Source of the DNA: JBGVSA01 sp049840475
Lineage (GTDB): Bacteria; Pseudomonadota; Gammaproteobacteria; Burkholderiales; Rhodocyclaceae
Length of the DNA stretch: 64,000 bases
Direction: 5' to 3'
Assembly: GCA_049840475.1 (NCBI GenBank)
Contig: JASGKX010000001.1
Span: 2,170,001 to 2,234,000 of the forward strand
Shown: positions 1-8,465 of the stretch, one piece after another
Layout: every line of letters starts with the position of its first letter
How positions within the stretch are numbered: the stretch's first letter is position 1
Translations under genes and position numbers: made by a program
The notes under the pieces: model-generated
Database searches by the model: none
What the model saw: only the letters and a program-made list of their open reading frames with translations
What the model was told of the DNA's origin: nothing

Positions 1-26
1 AGCCGCTTGCGATATAATCGCACTAT

Positions 27-103
27 GCACTCGTAGCTCAGCTGGATAGAGTACCCGGCTACGAACCGGGCGGTCGGGCGTTCGAATCGCTCCGAGTGCG
101 CCA
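27..103 (+). tRNA. tRNA-Arg (anticodon ACG), copy 1
   Basis: A 77-nt cloverleaf with the CCA end encoded. The acceptor stem GCACTCG pairs with CGAGTGC, the anticodon stem CCCGG/CCGGG carries loop CTACGAA with anticodon ACG, and the T-loop is TTCGAAT. It should read CGU/CGC/CGA codons after A34-to-inosine editing. A TATAAT -10 box lies at 13-18; the matching -35 would fall outside the window. An intrinsic terminator follows at 111-138. Confidence 0.97.
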
Positions 104-110
104 TATTCCG

Positions 111-138
111 AGGCTCGACCGAAAGGTCGAGCCTTTTT
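111..138 (+). terminator. Intrinsic terminator of tRNA-Arg copy 1
   Basis: A perfect 10-bp stem AGGCTCGACC/GGTCGAGCCT with a GAAA tetraloop is followed by a T run, 8 nt after the tRNA 3' end. Confidence 0.9.
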
Positions 139-325
139 GCTTTGTGGCCTCTCGAAACCCATTGTCATTTCCTTTCTCGGCACCCGATAACCAAATAGTG
201 TCCTGAGTGCCGGGGCCGAATTCGCCACGTCCCCTACGTAATGCCTGTGCCACGTTCGGAGTGCAGGGCGAGTCTCAAGGTTGAGGTCCGTTTTCGGAAG
301 AAATCGCTACTGTCTCAAAAAAGAC

Positions 326-353
326 TTGCGTCGCACTAAAAATCCACTATAAT
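326..353 (+). promoter_or_regulatory. Sigma70 promoter of tRNA-Arg copy 2
   Basis: A -35 TTGCGT (326-331) and a -10 TATAAT (348-353) are separated by 16 bp and sit 10 bp upstream of the mature tRNA 5' end. Confidence 0.75.
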
Positions 354-363
354 CATTGGCTCT

Positions 364-440
364 GCACCCGTAGCTCAGCTGGATAGAGTACCCGGCTACG
401 AACCGGGCGGTCGGGCGTTCGAATCGCTCCGGGTGCGCCA
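364..440 (+). tRNA. tRNA-Arg (anticodon ACG), copy 2
   Basis: Identical to the copy at 27-103 except for one acceptor-stem pair: GCACCCG/CGGGTGC replaces GCACTCG/CGAGTGC. The U-A to C-G change is compensatory, so both copies fold normally. It has its own promoter (326-353) and terminator (448-485), so the two copies are separate transcription units. Confidence 0.97.
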
Positions 441-447
441 ATACCGC

Positions 448-485
448 AAAGGGCCAAGTCTTCGGACTTGGCCCTTTGTCTTTCT
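448..485 (+). terminator. Intrinsic terminator of tRNA-Arg copy 2
   Basis: A long stem AAAGGGCCAAGTC/GACTTGGCCCTTT with a TTCG loop is followed by a T-rich stretch directly after the tRNA. Confidence 0.85.
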
Positions 486-536
486 AGACGCTCCGCTGGG
501 CGTCTGGTCGATGTGCTCGGCCCGAAGTGCTTAGGC

Positions 537-1187
537 CTATTCCGCCTGATCGCGGGCTATCGCGATGCGATCAATCAACCCCGGCAGTTCATCCATGTGG
601 TCGAAGTGGATGGCAGGGCCATCGTAGGGCTCTCCGTTTGTGTAGAACAACCCTGTCATCCCGGCAGCCTGTGCTGCGAGCAACCCGGTAGGGCTGTCCT
701 CGACAACCAGGCATTGGTCTGGCGTGAAACCCATCGCGTGCGCGGCGTGCAGGAAAAGGCCTGGATCAGGTTTCCAATGTCCGACGTCATATGCGCTGAA
801 GATGCGGTCGCCAAAGAACTCAGTCAGCCCGGTGGCGCGCAGGGTTTGTTCGATCTTGATGCGGGGACCGTTGGAGGCCAGGCAGTATGGATGCCGCAGT
901 CGCGGCAGCATTTCGCGCACACCGGGCATGCAGGCGAGTTCGGTGTGAAAAAGCTCGGCAGTTCTTGCACGGAACGCTGGCTCGAATTCTTCAACGCTGA
1001 GTGTGCGGCCGATGCGTTGGCCCATATCGTCGAGTACGTGCGCGAGCCGCTTGCCCCGGTAGCGTTCGACGAGTACATCGACCGGCTCGCCGAGCTCCGG
1101 CAGCAGCTCGGCGAACGCTTGGCAGCCCAGGCGTTCGCTATCGACCAAAGTGCCGTCGTTGTCGAAGATGATGCACAGGCTACTCAT
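537..1187 (-). CDS. HAD-superfamily hydrolase (subfamily IA, YieH/GmhB-like phosphatase)
   Basis: A 216-aa haloacid dehalogenase phosphatase, probably a small-molecule phosphatase. Motif I is DNDGT at residues 9-13 (nucleophile D9, acid D11). Motif II SNG is at about 105-107, the motif III lysine lies in HWKPDP at about 139, and motif IV is VVEDS at about 160-165. The helical cap between motifs I and II is that of subfamily IA, as in E. coli YieH and beta-phosphoglucomutase. I chose the ATG at 1187 because AGGA precedes it; an in-frame TTG lies 5 codons upstream. It follows the two pseudouridine synthase genes on the same strand after a 24-nt gap. The substrate cannot be named. Confidence 0.9.
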   Translation of the reverse strand: MSSLCIIFDNDGTLVDSERLGCQAFAELLPELGEPVDVLVERYRGKRLAHVLDDMGQRIGRTLSVEEFEPAFRARTAELFHTELACMPGVREMLPRLRHPYCLASNGPRIKIEQTLRATGLTEFFGDRIFSAYDVGHWKPDPGLFLHAAHAMGFTPDQCLVVEDSPTGLLAAQAAGMTGLFYTNGEPYDGPAIHFDHMDELPGLIDRIAIARDQAE

Positions 1188-1211
1188 GCATGTTCCTGCC
1201 AAATGAGGGGA

Positions 1212-2168
1212 TCAGAAATCCTCGGTCTCGCCGAGGTAGCGCCATTGCCCTTGGGGCAGCTTACCCAGTGGTATCCGTCCGATGCGCACGCGCTTGAGAC
1301 CGACTACGCGTAGTCCGACCAGCTCACACATACGGCGGATCTGGCGCTTGCGGCCTTCACGCAGCACAAAGCGCAGTTGGTCTTCATTGGCCCAACTGAC
1401 TTTCGCGGGGCGTAGTTGTACGCCGTCGAGCGACAGGCCATGGTTGAGCAGACGCAAGTCTTCCGGCGACAGTTCGCCATGTACCCGCACCAGATACTCC
1501 TTCTCAATCTGGCTGTCTTCACCAATCAGTTTCTTGGCGGTGCGCCCATCCTGCGTCAGGATCAGCAAGCCGGTCGAGTCGATGTCGAGCCGGCCGGCAG
1601 GCGCCAGTCCGATGAGGAGCGAAGCGTTGAGTTCGCGGCGGACGGGGTCTGCTTCCCACTGGTTGTCACGCGTAATCAGCACGCTCGCGGGTTGGTAGCC
1701 GTCTTCGGCTTGTCCTGACACATAGCCGATCGGCTTGTGCAGCAGGATCGTGACGCGGCGGTTCTGTACGGCGGAAGCTTCCCGCGAAAGCTCGATTGTC
1801 TGATGTGGCAGCACCTTGCTGCCCAATTCGTTGATGACGACGCCATCGACCTTTACCCAGCCCCGGGCAATGTAGTCGTCTGCTTCGCGTCGCGAGCACA
1901 GACCGAGCTCTGCCATCCGTTTGGAGAGACGCAGCGGAGCGTTCGGATCGACGACTGCTGCGGGTCGTGGTCGCGGCGGCCGGGCCGGCGCTGCGCTGGC
2001 CTTGGGGGATGGGCCAGGTCCTTGCGGACGGGCGCGCGTAGCATCACGGCGTTCAGCGTCACGCAGAGTCGGATTGACGCGGGCAGGGCGCTTACGTGAC
2101 GCGTCCTGCGTAGATTGTGCTGCCTTTTGCGGCAGCGACAGCGTTTTGCGCGCGCGATCGTCAGCCAT
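1212..2168 (-). CDS. rRNA pseudouridine synthase with basic N-terminal extension (RluF/RluB type)
   Basis: A 318-aa enzyme that converts uridine to pseudouridine in rRNA. About 78 N-terminal residues are rich in Arg, Lys, Pro and Ala and look disordered. An S4 RNA-binding domain follows (about 79-125). The RsuA/RluB/E/F catalytic motif GRLD is at about 192-195 with D195 as nucleophile. The downstream GRKRQIRRMCE segment is typical of RluF and RluB. The start overlaps the stop of the upstream synthase (TAATG), so the two are probably translationally coupled. In E. coli RluF the basic tail is C-terminal; here it is N-terminal. The exact target uridine is uncertain. Confidence 0.9.
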   Translation of the reverse strand: MADDRARKTLSLPQKAAQSTQDASRKRPARVNPTLRDAERRDATRARPQGPGPSPKASAAPARPPRPRPAAVVDPNAPLRLSKRMAELGLCSRREADDYIARGWVKVDGVVINELGSKVLPHQTIELSREASAVQNRRVTILLHKPIGYVSGQAEDGYQPASVLITRDNQWEADPVRRELNASLLIGLAPAGRLDIDSTGLLILTQDGRTAKKLIGEDSQIEKEYLVRVHGELSPEDLRLLNHGLSLDGVQLRPAKVSWANEDQLRFVLREGRKRQIRRMCELVGLRVVGLKRVRIGRIPLGKLPQGQWRYLGETEDF

Positions 2169-2911
2169 TACTTGCCTGCCTTTCCATCGGCCGGCGCCGT
2201 GTAGCCCAGCAATGCCAGATGCTTGTCAGTGAGGTAGCACCAGTCTTCGGCGTCGAGTTGCGGTAGTACGCCCGATTCAAGCGAAAGATCACCGACGGCA
2301 AACCGATGCAGTGCTTCGACGCGGTTGCCGGCGGCAGCGACCATGCGGCGGACAAGGTGGTACTTGCCTTGATCGACCACTAGTTCGAGCGTGTGTTCAT
2401 CGACGCGCGTGGCCGAAATCGCACTCACGGGCTCGGGCTCGTCCAGCAATTGCACCCCGCCGAGCAGGCTTTCGATAAGAGAGTCATCGATCGCATGTTT
2501 GATGGTTGCACGATAGCTCTTCGTAACGTGGCGCTTCGGTGACGACAGCGCATGAATGAACTGGCCGTCATCAGAGAAAAGCAGCAAGCCGGAGGTGTTG
2601 ACATCGAGTCGCCCGACGCTTTGCACGTCACGTCCAACCACAGGCTCGGGCAGCAGGTTGTAAACGCTGGGGTTGTGTTTGGGCTTGCGCGAGCATTCGA
2701 CATCGAGCGGTTTATTCAGCGCGATGTATACCTTTTCGGCGTAGCGCCATTCCCATTCGCCAATCTCGAAGGTAAAGCCCTCGGTGTCGTATTCGCCGAA
2801 AGGGTCGGTGATCACTTCGCCGCCGATTTTCACTTCGCCGTCGCGGACAAGCGCCCGGCATTCACGGCGCGAACCAAAGCCCTGAGTTTGGAGGATTCGA
2901 TCAAGTTGCAT
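2168..2911 (-). CDS. rsuA: 16S rRNA pseudouridine synthase, RsuA type
   Basis: A 247-aa S4-type pseudouridine synthase, by similarity the enzyme that modifies U516 of 16S rRNA. The N-terminal S4 domain begins MQLDRIL, a common start for this family, so I placed the start at 2911 rather than 8 codons upstream. The catalytic GRLDVNTSGLLL segment has its Asp at about residue 103, and a KYHLVRRM segment near residue 210 is typical of RsuA. It lies 55 nt downstream of mutL on the same strand, and its stop codon overlaps the start of the next synthase gene by one base. Confidence 0.85.
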   Translation of the reverse strand: MQLDRILQTQGFGSRRECRALVRDGEVKIGGEVITDPFGEYDTEGFTFEIGEWEWRYAEKVYIALNKPLDVECSRKPKHNPSVYNLLPEPVVGRDVQSVGRLDVNTSGLLLFSDDGQFIHALSSPKRHVTKSYRATIKHAIDDSLIESLLGGVQLLDEPEPVSAISATRVDEHTLELVVDQGKYHLVRRMVAAAGNRVEALHRFAVGDLSLESGVLPQLDAEDWCYLTDKHLALLGYTAPADGKAGK

Positions 2912-2966
2912 ATTTATCGTCTTGCTTTGCTGCACACGCTGCGTGCAGGTGGGTCACGCAGGCCGA

Positions 2967-4784
2967 TTACTGGCCGCGCATGAAGAGTTTATCCAGATCG
3001 TTCATCGATAGCTGGACCCATGTCGGTCGGCCGTGGTTGCACTGGTCCGAGCGTTCGGTGTTTTCCATATCGCGCAGCAGCGCGTTCATTTCTGGAATCG
3101 TCAGTTGCCGATTGGCGCGCACAGCGCCGTGGCACGCCATGGTTGCCAGCAGCTCGTTGCGTCGCGCCGACATGACGTCCGATGCGGGATAGTCCCGCAA
3201 CTCGGCGAGCACAGCCCTGAGCAGATCGGATATCGATGCGCGGGCGAGAAGTGCCGGCACGCTGCGCGCCGCCAGTTCGCAGGGGCCTGCCGGAGACACG
3301 TCGAAGCCCATCTGCTGCAACGTGTCGGCGTGCTCTTCTGCCGTAGCCATCTCGACTTTGCTGGCGTTGAACACGGCCGGAATCAGTAGTCGCTGAATGC
3401 CCGGGTTGCCGTCGAGTACGTACTTGAGTTGTTCGTACAGGATGCGTTCGTGCGCTGCGTGCATATCGACCAGCACCAGCCCGGCCTCGTTCTGTGCAAG
3501 CACGTAGACACCGTGCAATTGGGCGACGGCGTAACCGAGCGGAGCTCCTTGCGAGGTCTGAGGCAGGCTCGTTGGTGTGACAGAGGTTCGTCCGACTGCC
3601 GCGATGGCGTCGAGACTCGGCATGCGCGGCGCGGGTGCCGATGCAGGCGCGAAGTAGCGCGAAAGCGAAGGCTCTTCGACCGCTAGGGCAACCTGTTCGG
3701 TCGGGCTCCGCATGGCGTACGGACGATCGATGGTTTGTTGTGGCGCGAATGGGGTGCTCAGATCGTTCGGTGCGGCGGTGAAATTCGTCGGCGTCGTTGC
3801 GCTCTGCACCGGCACTGCCAGCGTGCGACTGACACCGTGATAGACGAACTGGTGGATCGCTCGCCCTTCGCGGAAGCGGACTTCGGTCTTTGCCGGATGC
3901 ACGTTGACGTCGACCCCTGCCGGATCGAGTTCGAGGAACAGGGCGAACACAGGATGGCGACTGCCGTGCAGGATGTCGGCATACGATTCGCGCAGCGCGT
4001 GCTGGATCAGCTTGTCGCGCACGAAACGGCCATTCACGTAAAAGTACTGCGCATCGCGCGTTGCACGAGCGTACGCAGGCAGTGCGGCGAAACCGCTCAA
4101 GCGCAGGGCACCGGAGGCGACGTTAACGGCGCGTGCATGCGCCATGAAGTCGTCGCCCAGCAATTCGCGTGTGCGTCGTTCGGCATTGCCTGCCGCGAGG
4201 CGCAGGCTTACGCGACCGTTGTGAGTCAGCAGGAAGCCAACATCAGGGCGAGCCAACGCGATACGCCGGAATACGTCGTCGCAGTGACCGAATTCGGTAC
4301 TGTCGGACTTGAGAAACTTCCGGCGTGCAGGTGTGTTGTAGTAGAGATCTTCGACCTCGATCACCGTGCCCTGATTGAGGGCCGCGGGCACCGGGTCACG
4401 CTCGCGTTCAGTGACCCGCCATGCATGCGCTGCGTCGGTGGCACGGCTGGTGATGCGGGTACGAGCCACTGAAGAGATCGCCGCCAGTGCTTCACCCCGA
4501 AAACCCATCGTGTTGACCGCTTCCAGGTCTTCGAGACTGGCAATCTTGCTGGTGGCGTGGCGTTCGAGTGCCAGAGCCAGGTCATCGCGATCGATTCCAC
4601 AACCGTCGTCGACGATGCGGATCTGCTTGATGCCGCCTTGCATCAGATGCACCTCGACGGCCCGACTGCCTGCGTCGAGGCTGTTCTCCATCAGCTCTTT
4701 GAGCACCGAAGCGGGGCGCTCAACGACCTCGCCCGCGGCGATCTGGTTGATGAGAACTTCAGGAAGGCGATGGATGACGGGCAT
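2967..4784 (-). CDS. mutL: DNA mismatch repair protein MutL
   Basis: A 605-aa mismatch repair ATPase linking MutS recognition to strand incision. N-terminal GHKL motifs are visible: ENSLDAG, DDGCGI and a GFRGEAL lid. A variable linker (about 340-400) leads to a C-terminal dimerisation domain with DMHAAHERILYE, which fits the DQHA(X)2E(X)4E endonuclease signature apart from Q to M. ACHGAVRA and CNHGRPT motifs follow. It is therefore the latent-nuclease type rather than the E. coli type, as expected in bacteria lacking MutH. It sits in a tsaE-amiC-mutL cluster. Confidence 0.97.
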   Translation of the reverse strand: MPVIHRLPEVLINQIAAGEVVERPASVLKELMENSLDAGSRAVEVHLMQGGIKQIRIVDDGCGIDRDDLALALERHATSKIASLEDLEAVNTMGFRGEALAAISSVARTRITSRATDAAHAWRVTERERDPVPAALNQGTVIEVEDLYYNTPARRKFLKSDSTEFGHCDDVFRRIALARPDVGFLLTHNGRVSLRLAAGNAERRTRELLGDDFMAHARAVNVASGALRLSGFAALPAYARATRDAQYFYVNGRFVRDKLIQHALRESYADILHGSRHPVFALFLELDPAGVDVNVHPAKTEVRFREGRAIHQFVYHGVSRTLAVPVQSATTPTNFTAAPNDLSTPFAPQQTIDRPYAMRSPTEQVALAVEEPSLSRYFAPASAPAPRMPSLDAIAAVGRTSVTPTSLPQTSQGAPLGYAVAQLHGVYVLAQNEAGLVLVDMHAAHERILYEQLKYVLDGNPGIQRLLIPAVFNASKVEMATAEEHADTLQQMGFDVSPAGPCELAARSVPALLARASISDLLRAVLAELRDYPASDVMSARRNELLATMACHGAVRANRQLTIPEMNALLRDMENTERSDQCNHGRPTWVQLSMNDLDKLFMRGQ

Positions 4785-4817
4785 GGCGGGTGGGCACTTG
4801 GAATCCCGCCATTATCC

Positions 4818-5075
4818 CTAATCGTGCGGCTTGTTGGGTCGGCGATCGCGCAATCGCGCGGCGACCTCGGTCAGAACGAAGGTTCGCGCAGCTGGCGGAG
4901 GAGTGAATCGAGGTCTTGCCGGTTCAACGTCGCCCCACAGGCCGATGCGGTCCTGCAGGGGACGGATGGGCGAGGCGCTGCTACGCCGGGTACCGGTTTG
5001 ACCCATCTGTGTGAAGCGCTGCCGACGGTTCATCGTCGAATGGCTTGTGTCGATACGTTTGGGCGTGGTGCTCAT
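4818..5075 (-). CDS. Small hypothetical protein between amiC and mutL
   Basis: A possible 85-aa basic protein, rich in Arg, Pro and Thr. I recognise no domain and no membrane segment or signal peptide. It lies on the operon strand in the gap of about 400 bp between amiC and mutL, ending 33 nt before mutL. A weak purine-rich stretch precedes the ATG at 5075. A GC-rich hairpin at 5121-5136 lies between amiC and this frame. Its position supports a real gene, but the sequence could equally be a chance open frame in GC-rich DNA. Confidence 0.4.
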   Translation of the reverse strand: MSTTPKRIDTSHSTMNRRQRFTQMGQTGTRRSSASPIRPLQDRIGLWGDVEPARPRFTPPPAARTFVLTEVAARLRDRRPNKPHD

Positions 5076-5187
5076 GTCGGAATCTTCTGTGTGCGGCGAT
5101 TCCTGAGTCTAGCGCTGTGCCCGCCCGAGGGGGCGGGGGTCTATTTGAGTCAGATCAGCGAATGCGGGTTTACGCCCTGCATGGCGA

Positions 5188-6555
5188 TCAGCGATCGAGC
5201 ATTGCCATTCGTGCCTTGGACAGCGGCGGGTTCTTGGAGAAGTACTGTTTGATGCCGCGCAGTAGCGCGTCGGCCATTTTGTCCTGGTAGGCATCGTCGA
5301 TCAGGCGTTTTTCTTCTTCCGGATTCGAAATGAAAGCCGTTTCGACCAGGATTGAAGGAATGTCCGGGGCTTTCAGTACGGCAAAGCCTGCCTGCTCGAC
5401 ATCTCCCTTGTGTAGCTTGTTGATGCCACCGACCTCATTCAACACCGCCTTTGCGAGCTTGGCGCTGTCATTGAGCGTTGCAGTTTGCGAGAGATCGAGC
5501 AGGGTTTTGGCCAGATGACTGTCCTTGGTGGCAATGTTGACGCCGCCGATCAAGTCGGAAGCATTCTCCTTGGTCGCCAGCCACTTCGCGGCGGTGCTCG
5601 ATGCACCCCGTTCAGACAGCATGAACACCGAGCTGCCGCGCGCATCGGGGCGGATGAATGCGTCCGCATGGATCGACATGAACAAGTCGGCCTGCACCCG
5701 GCGAGCCTTCTGCACGCGCATGCCCAGCGGTACGAAGAAGTCGGCATCGCGCGTGAGCATGCAGCGCATGTTCGGTTCGGCGTCGATTTTTGCCTTGAGT
5801 CGCTTGGCAATCTGCAGGGTGACGTGTTTTTCGTAGTTGCCCGCTGCGCCCACAGCGCCCGGATCTTCACCCCCATGGCCCGGATCGACGGCAATCGTAA
5901 TCAGTCGGTTGACGTTCTTGACCCCCGGCACCTTGACTGGGGTATCCGCGGTCGTTTTTGCATGTTCCATGAAATCGACGACGGCCTTGTCAGGCTGCGG
6001 TGTCGCTCGCGTCACGTCGAGTTTCTTGTCCAGTGCGTTGGGCTCACCTGCGGCGGCGGCCTGCGGGCTCGATTTTTCGATCAACGCCATGAGCGGATCA
6101 AGCGGTTCGGCCGGGTAGAGGTCAACGACCAAGCGGTTGCCGTAATCGCCGACTGGCGGCAGCGTGAAAGTCTGCGGTTTGACCTCCGACTTGAGTTCGA
6201 CAACCAGCCGCACTACGCCCGGGCGATTGCGTCCGGCGCGGATGAGTTTGATGTAAGGGTCGTCGGTCGTGATCTTGGAGGGCAGGCTTTCGATGACGCT
6301 ATTTAGCTCAACGCCTTCGAGGTCCAGCACTAGGCGTTCGGGGTCTCTGACGATCTGCTGTGTGTACTTGAGGACATCCTTGCCCTCAAGTGTGATGCGC
6401 GTGTAGTCCTGTGCCGGCCACACGCGTACGGCGAGAATTCGAGCTTCTGCGCCAAGCGCCAGCGGCGTGACCATCAAGGTCATCACCGCGCTGCCGGCCT
6501 TCAGGAAGGTTCGGCGTGAATAGATGCAGGGATTGACTTGTTTGTGTTCAGACAT
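5188..6555 (-). CDS. amiC: N-acetylmuramoyl-L-alanine amidase, AmiC type (Tat-exported)
   Basis: A 455-aa periplasmic zinc amidase that removes stem peptides from peptidoglycan at division. The N-terminus has a twin-arginine signal SRRTFLKAG with a hydrophobic core and a cleavage region near LALGAEA. An AMIN septal-targeting domain (about 35-130) and an Amidase_3 domain (about 220-440) follow. Amidase_3 markers are DPGHGG, SIHADAF and LVETAFISN. I chose the ATG at 6555 because GAGGG precedes it by 7 nt; another in-frame start is at 6585. Either choice overlaps the 3' end of tsaE by 55 nt or more. Confidence 0.95.
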   Translation of the reverse strand: MSEHKQVNPCIYSRRTFLKAGSAVMTLMVTPLALGAEARILAVRVWPAQDYTRITLEGKDVLKYTQQIVRDPERLVLDLEGVELNSVIESLPSKITTDDPYIKLIRAGRNRPGVVRLVVELKSEVKPQTFTLPPVGDYGNRLVVDLYPAEPLDPLMALIEKSSPQAAAAGEPNALDKKLDVTRATPQPDKAVVDFMEHAKTTADTPVKVPGVKNVNRLITIAVDPGHGGEDPGAVGAAGNYEKHVTLQIAKRLKAKIDAEPNMRCMLTRDADFFVPLGMRVQKARRVQADLFMSIHADAFIRPDARGSSVFMLSERGASSTAAKWLATKENASDLIGGVNIATKDSHLAKTLLDLSQTATLNDSAKLAKAVLNEVGGINKLHKGDVEQAGFAVLKAPDIPSILVETAFISNPEEEKRLIDDAYQDKMADALLRGIKQYFSKNPPLSKARMAMLDR

Positions 6556-7016
6556 GCGCGCCCTCGTTCCGACACCCCGCGGCATTCGGCGCGGCGCCCA
6601 TTCGCTTCAACGACCAGGTTGATTTCGATGTCCGGGCGCGGCACGTAGGGGCCCGCTTTGTCGGCCCATTCGACGAGACACGCTGCGTCGCCAACGAAGT
6701 ACTCTTCGAGTCCGGCATCGAGAAATTCTTCCGGGTTGCTGAAGCGATAAAAATCAAAGTGATACAGCGTGATTTTAGAAACTACGTAAGGTTCGATCAA
6801 GGTGTAGGTCGGACTTTTTACGCTGCCGACGTGTCCCAGGGCGCGCAGTAGCCCTCGTGTAAGGGTTGTTTTGCCTGCACCGAGGTCGCCTGACAGCCAT
6901 ACCACCAAGCCCGGTTCGATGACGCCAGCCAGCCAGGCGCCAAGCGCTTCAGTCGCACTTTCGTCCTGCAGGTAGAAGGCCTTGGCACTATCATCCGGGG
7001 CGTGAATGGCAGACAT
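6501..7016 (-). CDS. tsaE: tRNA threonylcarbamoyladenosine biosynthesis ATPase TsaE
   Basis: A 171-aa P-loop ATPase that works with TsaB and TsaD to make t6A37 in tRNAs decoding ANN codons. The Walker A motif GDLGAGKTT is at about 43-51, followed by SPTYTLIEPY and HFDFYRF, both typical of the family. The ATG at 7016 starts MSAIHAPDD. The last 18 codons overlap the start of amiC. The 5' end overlaps the divergent queG reading frame if queG uses the GTG at 7002, so the two genes share a very compact or overlapping control region. Confidence 0.94.
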   Translation of the reverse strand: MSAIHAPDDSAKAFYLQDESATEALGAWLAGVIEPGLVVWLSGDLGAGKTTLTRGLLRALGHVGSVKSPTYTLIEPYVVSKITLYHFDFYRFSNPEEFLDAGLEEYFVGDAACLVEWADKAGPYVPRPDIEINLVVEANGRRAECRGVSERGRACLNTNKSIPASIHAEPS

Positions 7017-8087
7017 GTAGAACAACCTCTCGATGGTGTCTCGTTGGCGGACGATATCCGCCGATGGGGTATGGCGCTTGGCTTCGATGCTATTGGCTTC
7101 GCGGGCATCGATTTGCCCGAAGCGGAAGCCGGGCTCGATGCATGGCTTGCGGCCGGTTTTCATGGCGACATGGATTATATGGCCCGCCATGGGAGCAAAC
7201 GGACGCGGCCGGCGGAGCTTGTGCCAGGAACGGTCGGCGTCATCTGCGCCCGCATGAATTACTGGCCCGAGGCGGGGCAGGGCCGCGCTGGGGCCGTGCT
7301 GGCCGATGGCGAGCGAGGTTACGTGGCTCGTTACGCGCTCGGGCGGGATTATCACAAGGTCTTGCGCGCTCGACTGCAAAAACTGGCGGATCGGATTGCC
7401 GAGGTCGTTGGGCCATTCGGCCATCGGGTGTTTGTCGATTCCGCGCCGGTCATGGAGGTTGCCCTGGCACAAAAGGCTGGCATCGGCTGGCGGGGCAAAC
7501 ACACCCTGTTGTTGCATCGCGAAGCTGGTTCATATTTCTTCCTGGGCGAAATCTACGTTGATCTGGCGTTGCCGATTGAGGCGCCGATCGATGAACACTG
7601 CGGGCGCTGCACGCGGTGCATTGACGCCTGCCCGACAGGGGCGATCGTAGGGCCTTACAAGGTTGACGCGCGGCGTTGCATCTCGTACCTCACGATTGAA
7701 CTGCATGGCCCGATTCCGGAAGAGCTGCGCAGCCGGATGGGAAACCGCATCTATGGTTGCGACGATTGCCAGCTGGTCTGCCCCTGGAATCGGTTTGCCC
7801 GTCATACGCAGGAAGCCGATTTCGATATCCGCAATGGCCTGGATGGTGCGCGACTGGCGGAGCTCTTCGCCTGGACTGAGACAGAGTTCCGTGAACGCAT
7901 GGCGGGTTCGCCCATCCTGCGCATTGGGCATGAACGCTGGCTTCGCAACATTGCGGTTGCACTGGGGAACGCAACGAGGTCAGCCGAGGTGGTTCAGGCG
8001 TTGCAGACTCGTCGTGATGATCCGTCCCCCTTGGTGCGCGAGCATGTGGCCTGGGCCTTGGCGCAGCAGGCGGCGCGAACGGAATAG
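7002..8087 (+). CDS. queG: Epoxyqueuosine reductase QueG
   Basis: A 361-aa cobalamin-dependent iron-sulfur enzyme for the last step of queuosine synthesis in tRNA. VDSAP near residue 145 holds the catalytic Asp. Two 4Fe-4S cysteine sets are visible: C200, C203, C206, C210 and C253, C256, C260 (CDDCQLVCPWN). HEAT-like repeats occupy the C-terminus. The GTG at 7002 gives the longest product but lies inside the divergent tsaE start; a TTG at 7044 is an alternative. The conserved core begins at about residue 15, so the exact start is unsettled. Confidence 0.95.
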   Translation: MNGRHVEQPLDGVSLADDIRRWGMALGFDAIGFAGIDLPEAEAGLDAWLAAGFHGDMDYMARHGSKRTRPAELVPGTVGVICARMNYWPEAGQGRAGAVLADGERGYVARYALGRDYHKVLRARLQKLADRIAEVVGPFGHRVFVDSAPVMEVALAQKAGIGWRGKHTLLLHREAGSYFFLGEIYVDLALPIEAPIDEHCGRCTRCIDACPTGAIVGPYKVDARRCISYLTIELHGPIPEELRSRMGNRIYGCDDCQLVCPWNRFARHTQEADFDIRNGLDGARLAELFAWTETEFRERMAGSPILRIGHERWLRNIAVALGNATRSAEVVQALQTRRDDPSPLVREHVAWALAQQAARTE

Positions 8088-8126
8088 AATGGCGGCCCCC
8101 AATCAGAAACGAACAGGAATAGCCCC

Positions 8127-8444
8127 ATGGCGTTTGCCGACACTCTGAAGCAGCTTCCCGGCGTATCGCATCTCGACGCAATCCAGTTGATCGATACCGA
8201 AGGGCAGGTTGTCGCGACAATTGAGAACAAGCCGGGACAGGCGGGGTCGCTCGCTGTTTACAATCATCTAGCGCAGACCTTTGGCGCGATTACCCCCGAG
8301 GCGGCACAAAAGGGGCTGGAACTGTACGCCGAACACACCGAAGACGCGCGCACCAACCCCGGCAAACACGCGAACATCGATCGCCTGCTGGGCTTGATCG
8401 AACGCGGACAGACGCTGCGCGTCAAACATCAGTTCGCCGCATAA
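8127..8444 (+). CDS. DUF2322 family protein
   Basis: A 105-aa soluble protein matching the DUF2322 family, known mainly from betaproteobacteria. It contains the family-like segments ENKPGQAGSLAVY and KHANIDRLL. No catalytic motif, signal peptide or membrane segment is visible, and its function is unknown. It lies 39 nt after queG and 21 nt before ccoS, so it may be co-transcribed with both. The ATG at 8127 follows AACAGGAATAG, an acceptable ribosome binding site. Confidence 0.8.
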   Translation: MAFADTLKQLPGVSHLDAIQLIDTEGQVVATIENKPGQAGSLAVYNHLAQTFGAITPEAAQKGLELYAEHTEDARTNPGKHANIDRLLGLIERGQTLRVKHQFAA

Positions 8445-8465
8445 AGCACAGCCGCCGCCGTCCTC

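Noticed and set aside
468..1313. 281-codon plus-strand frame across the HAD gene
   Set aside because: It begins within the tRNA terminator and runs antisense to the HAD hydrolase, whose motifs are clear.
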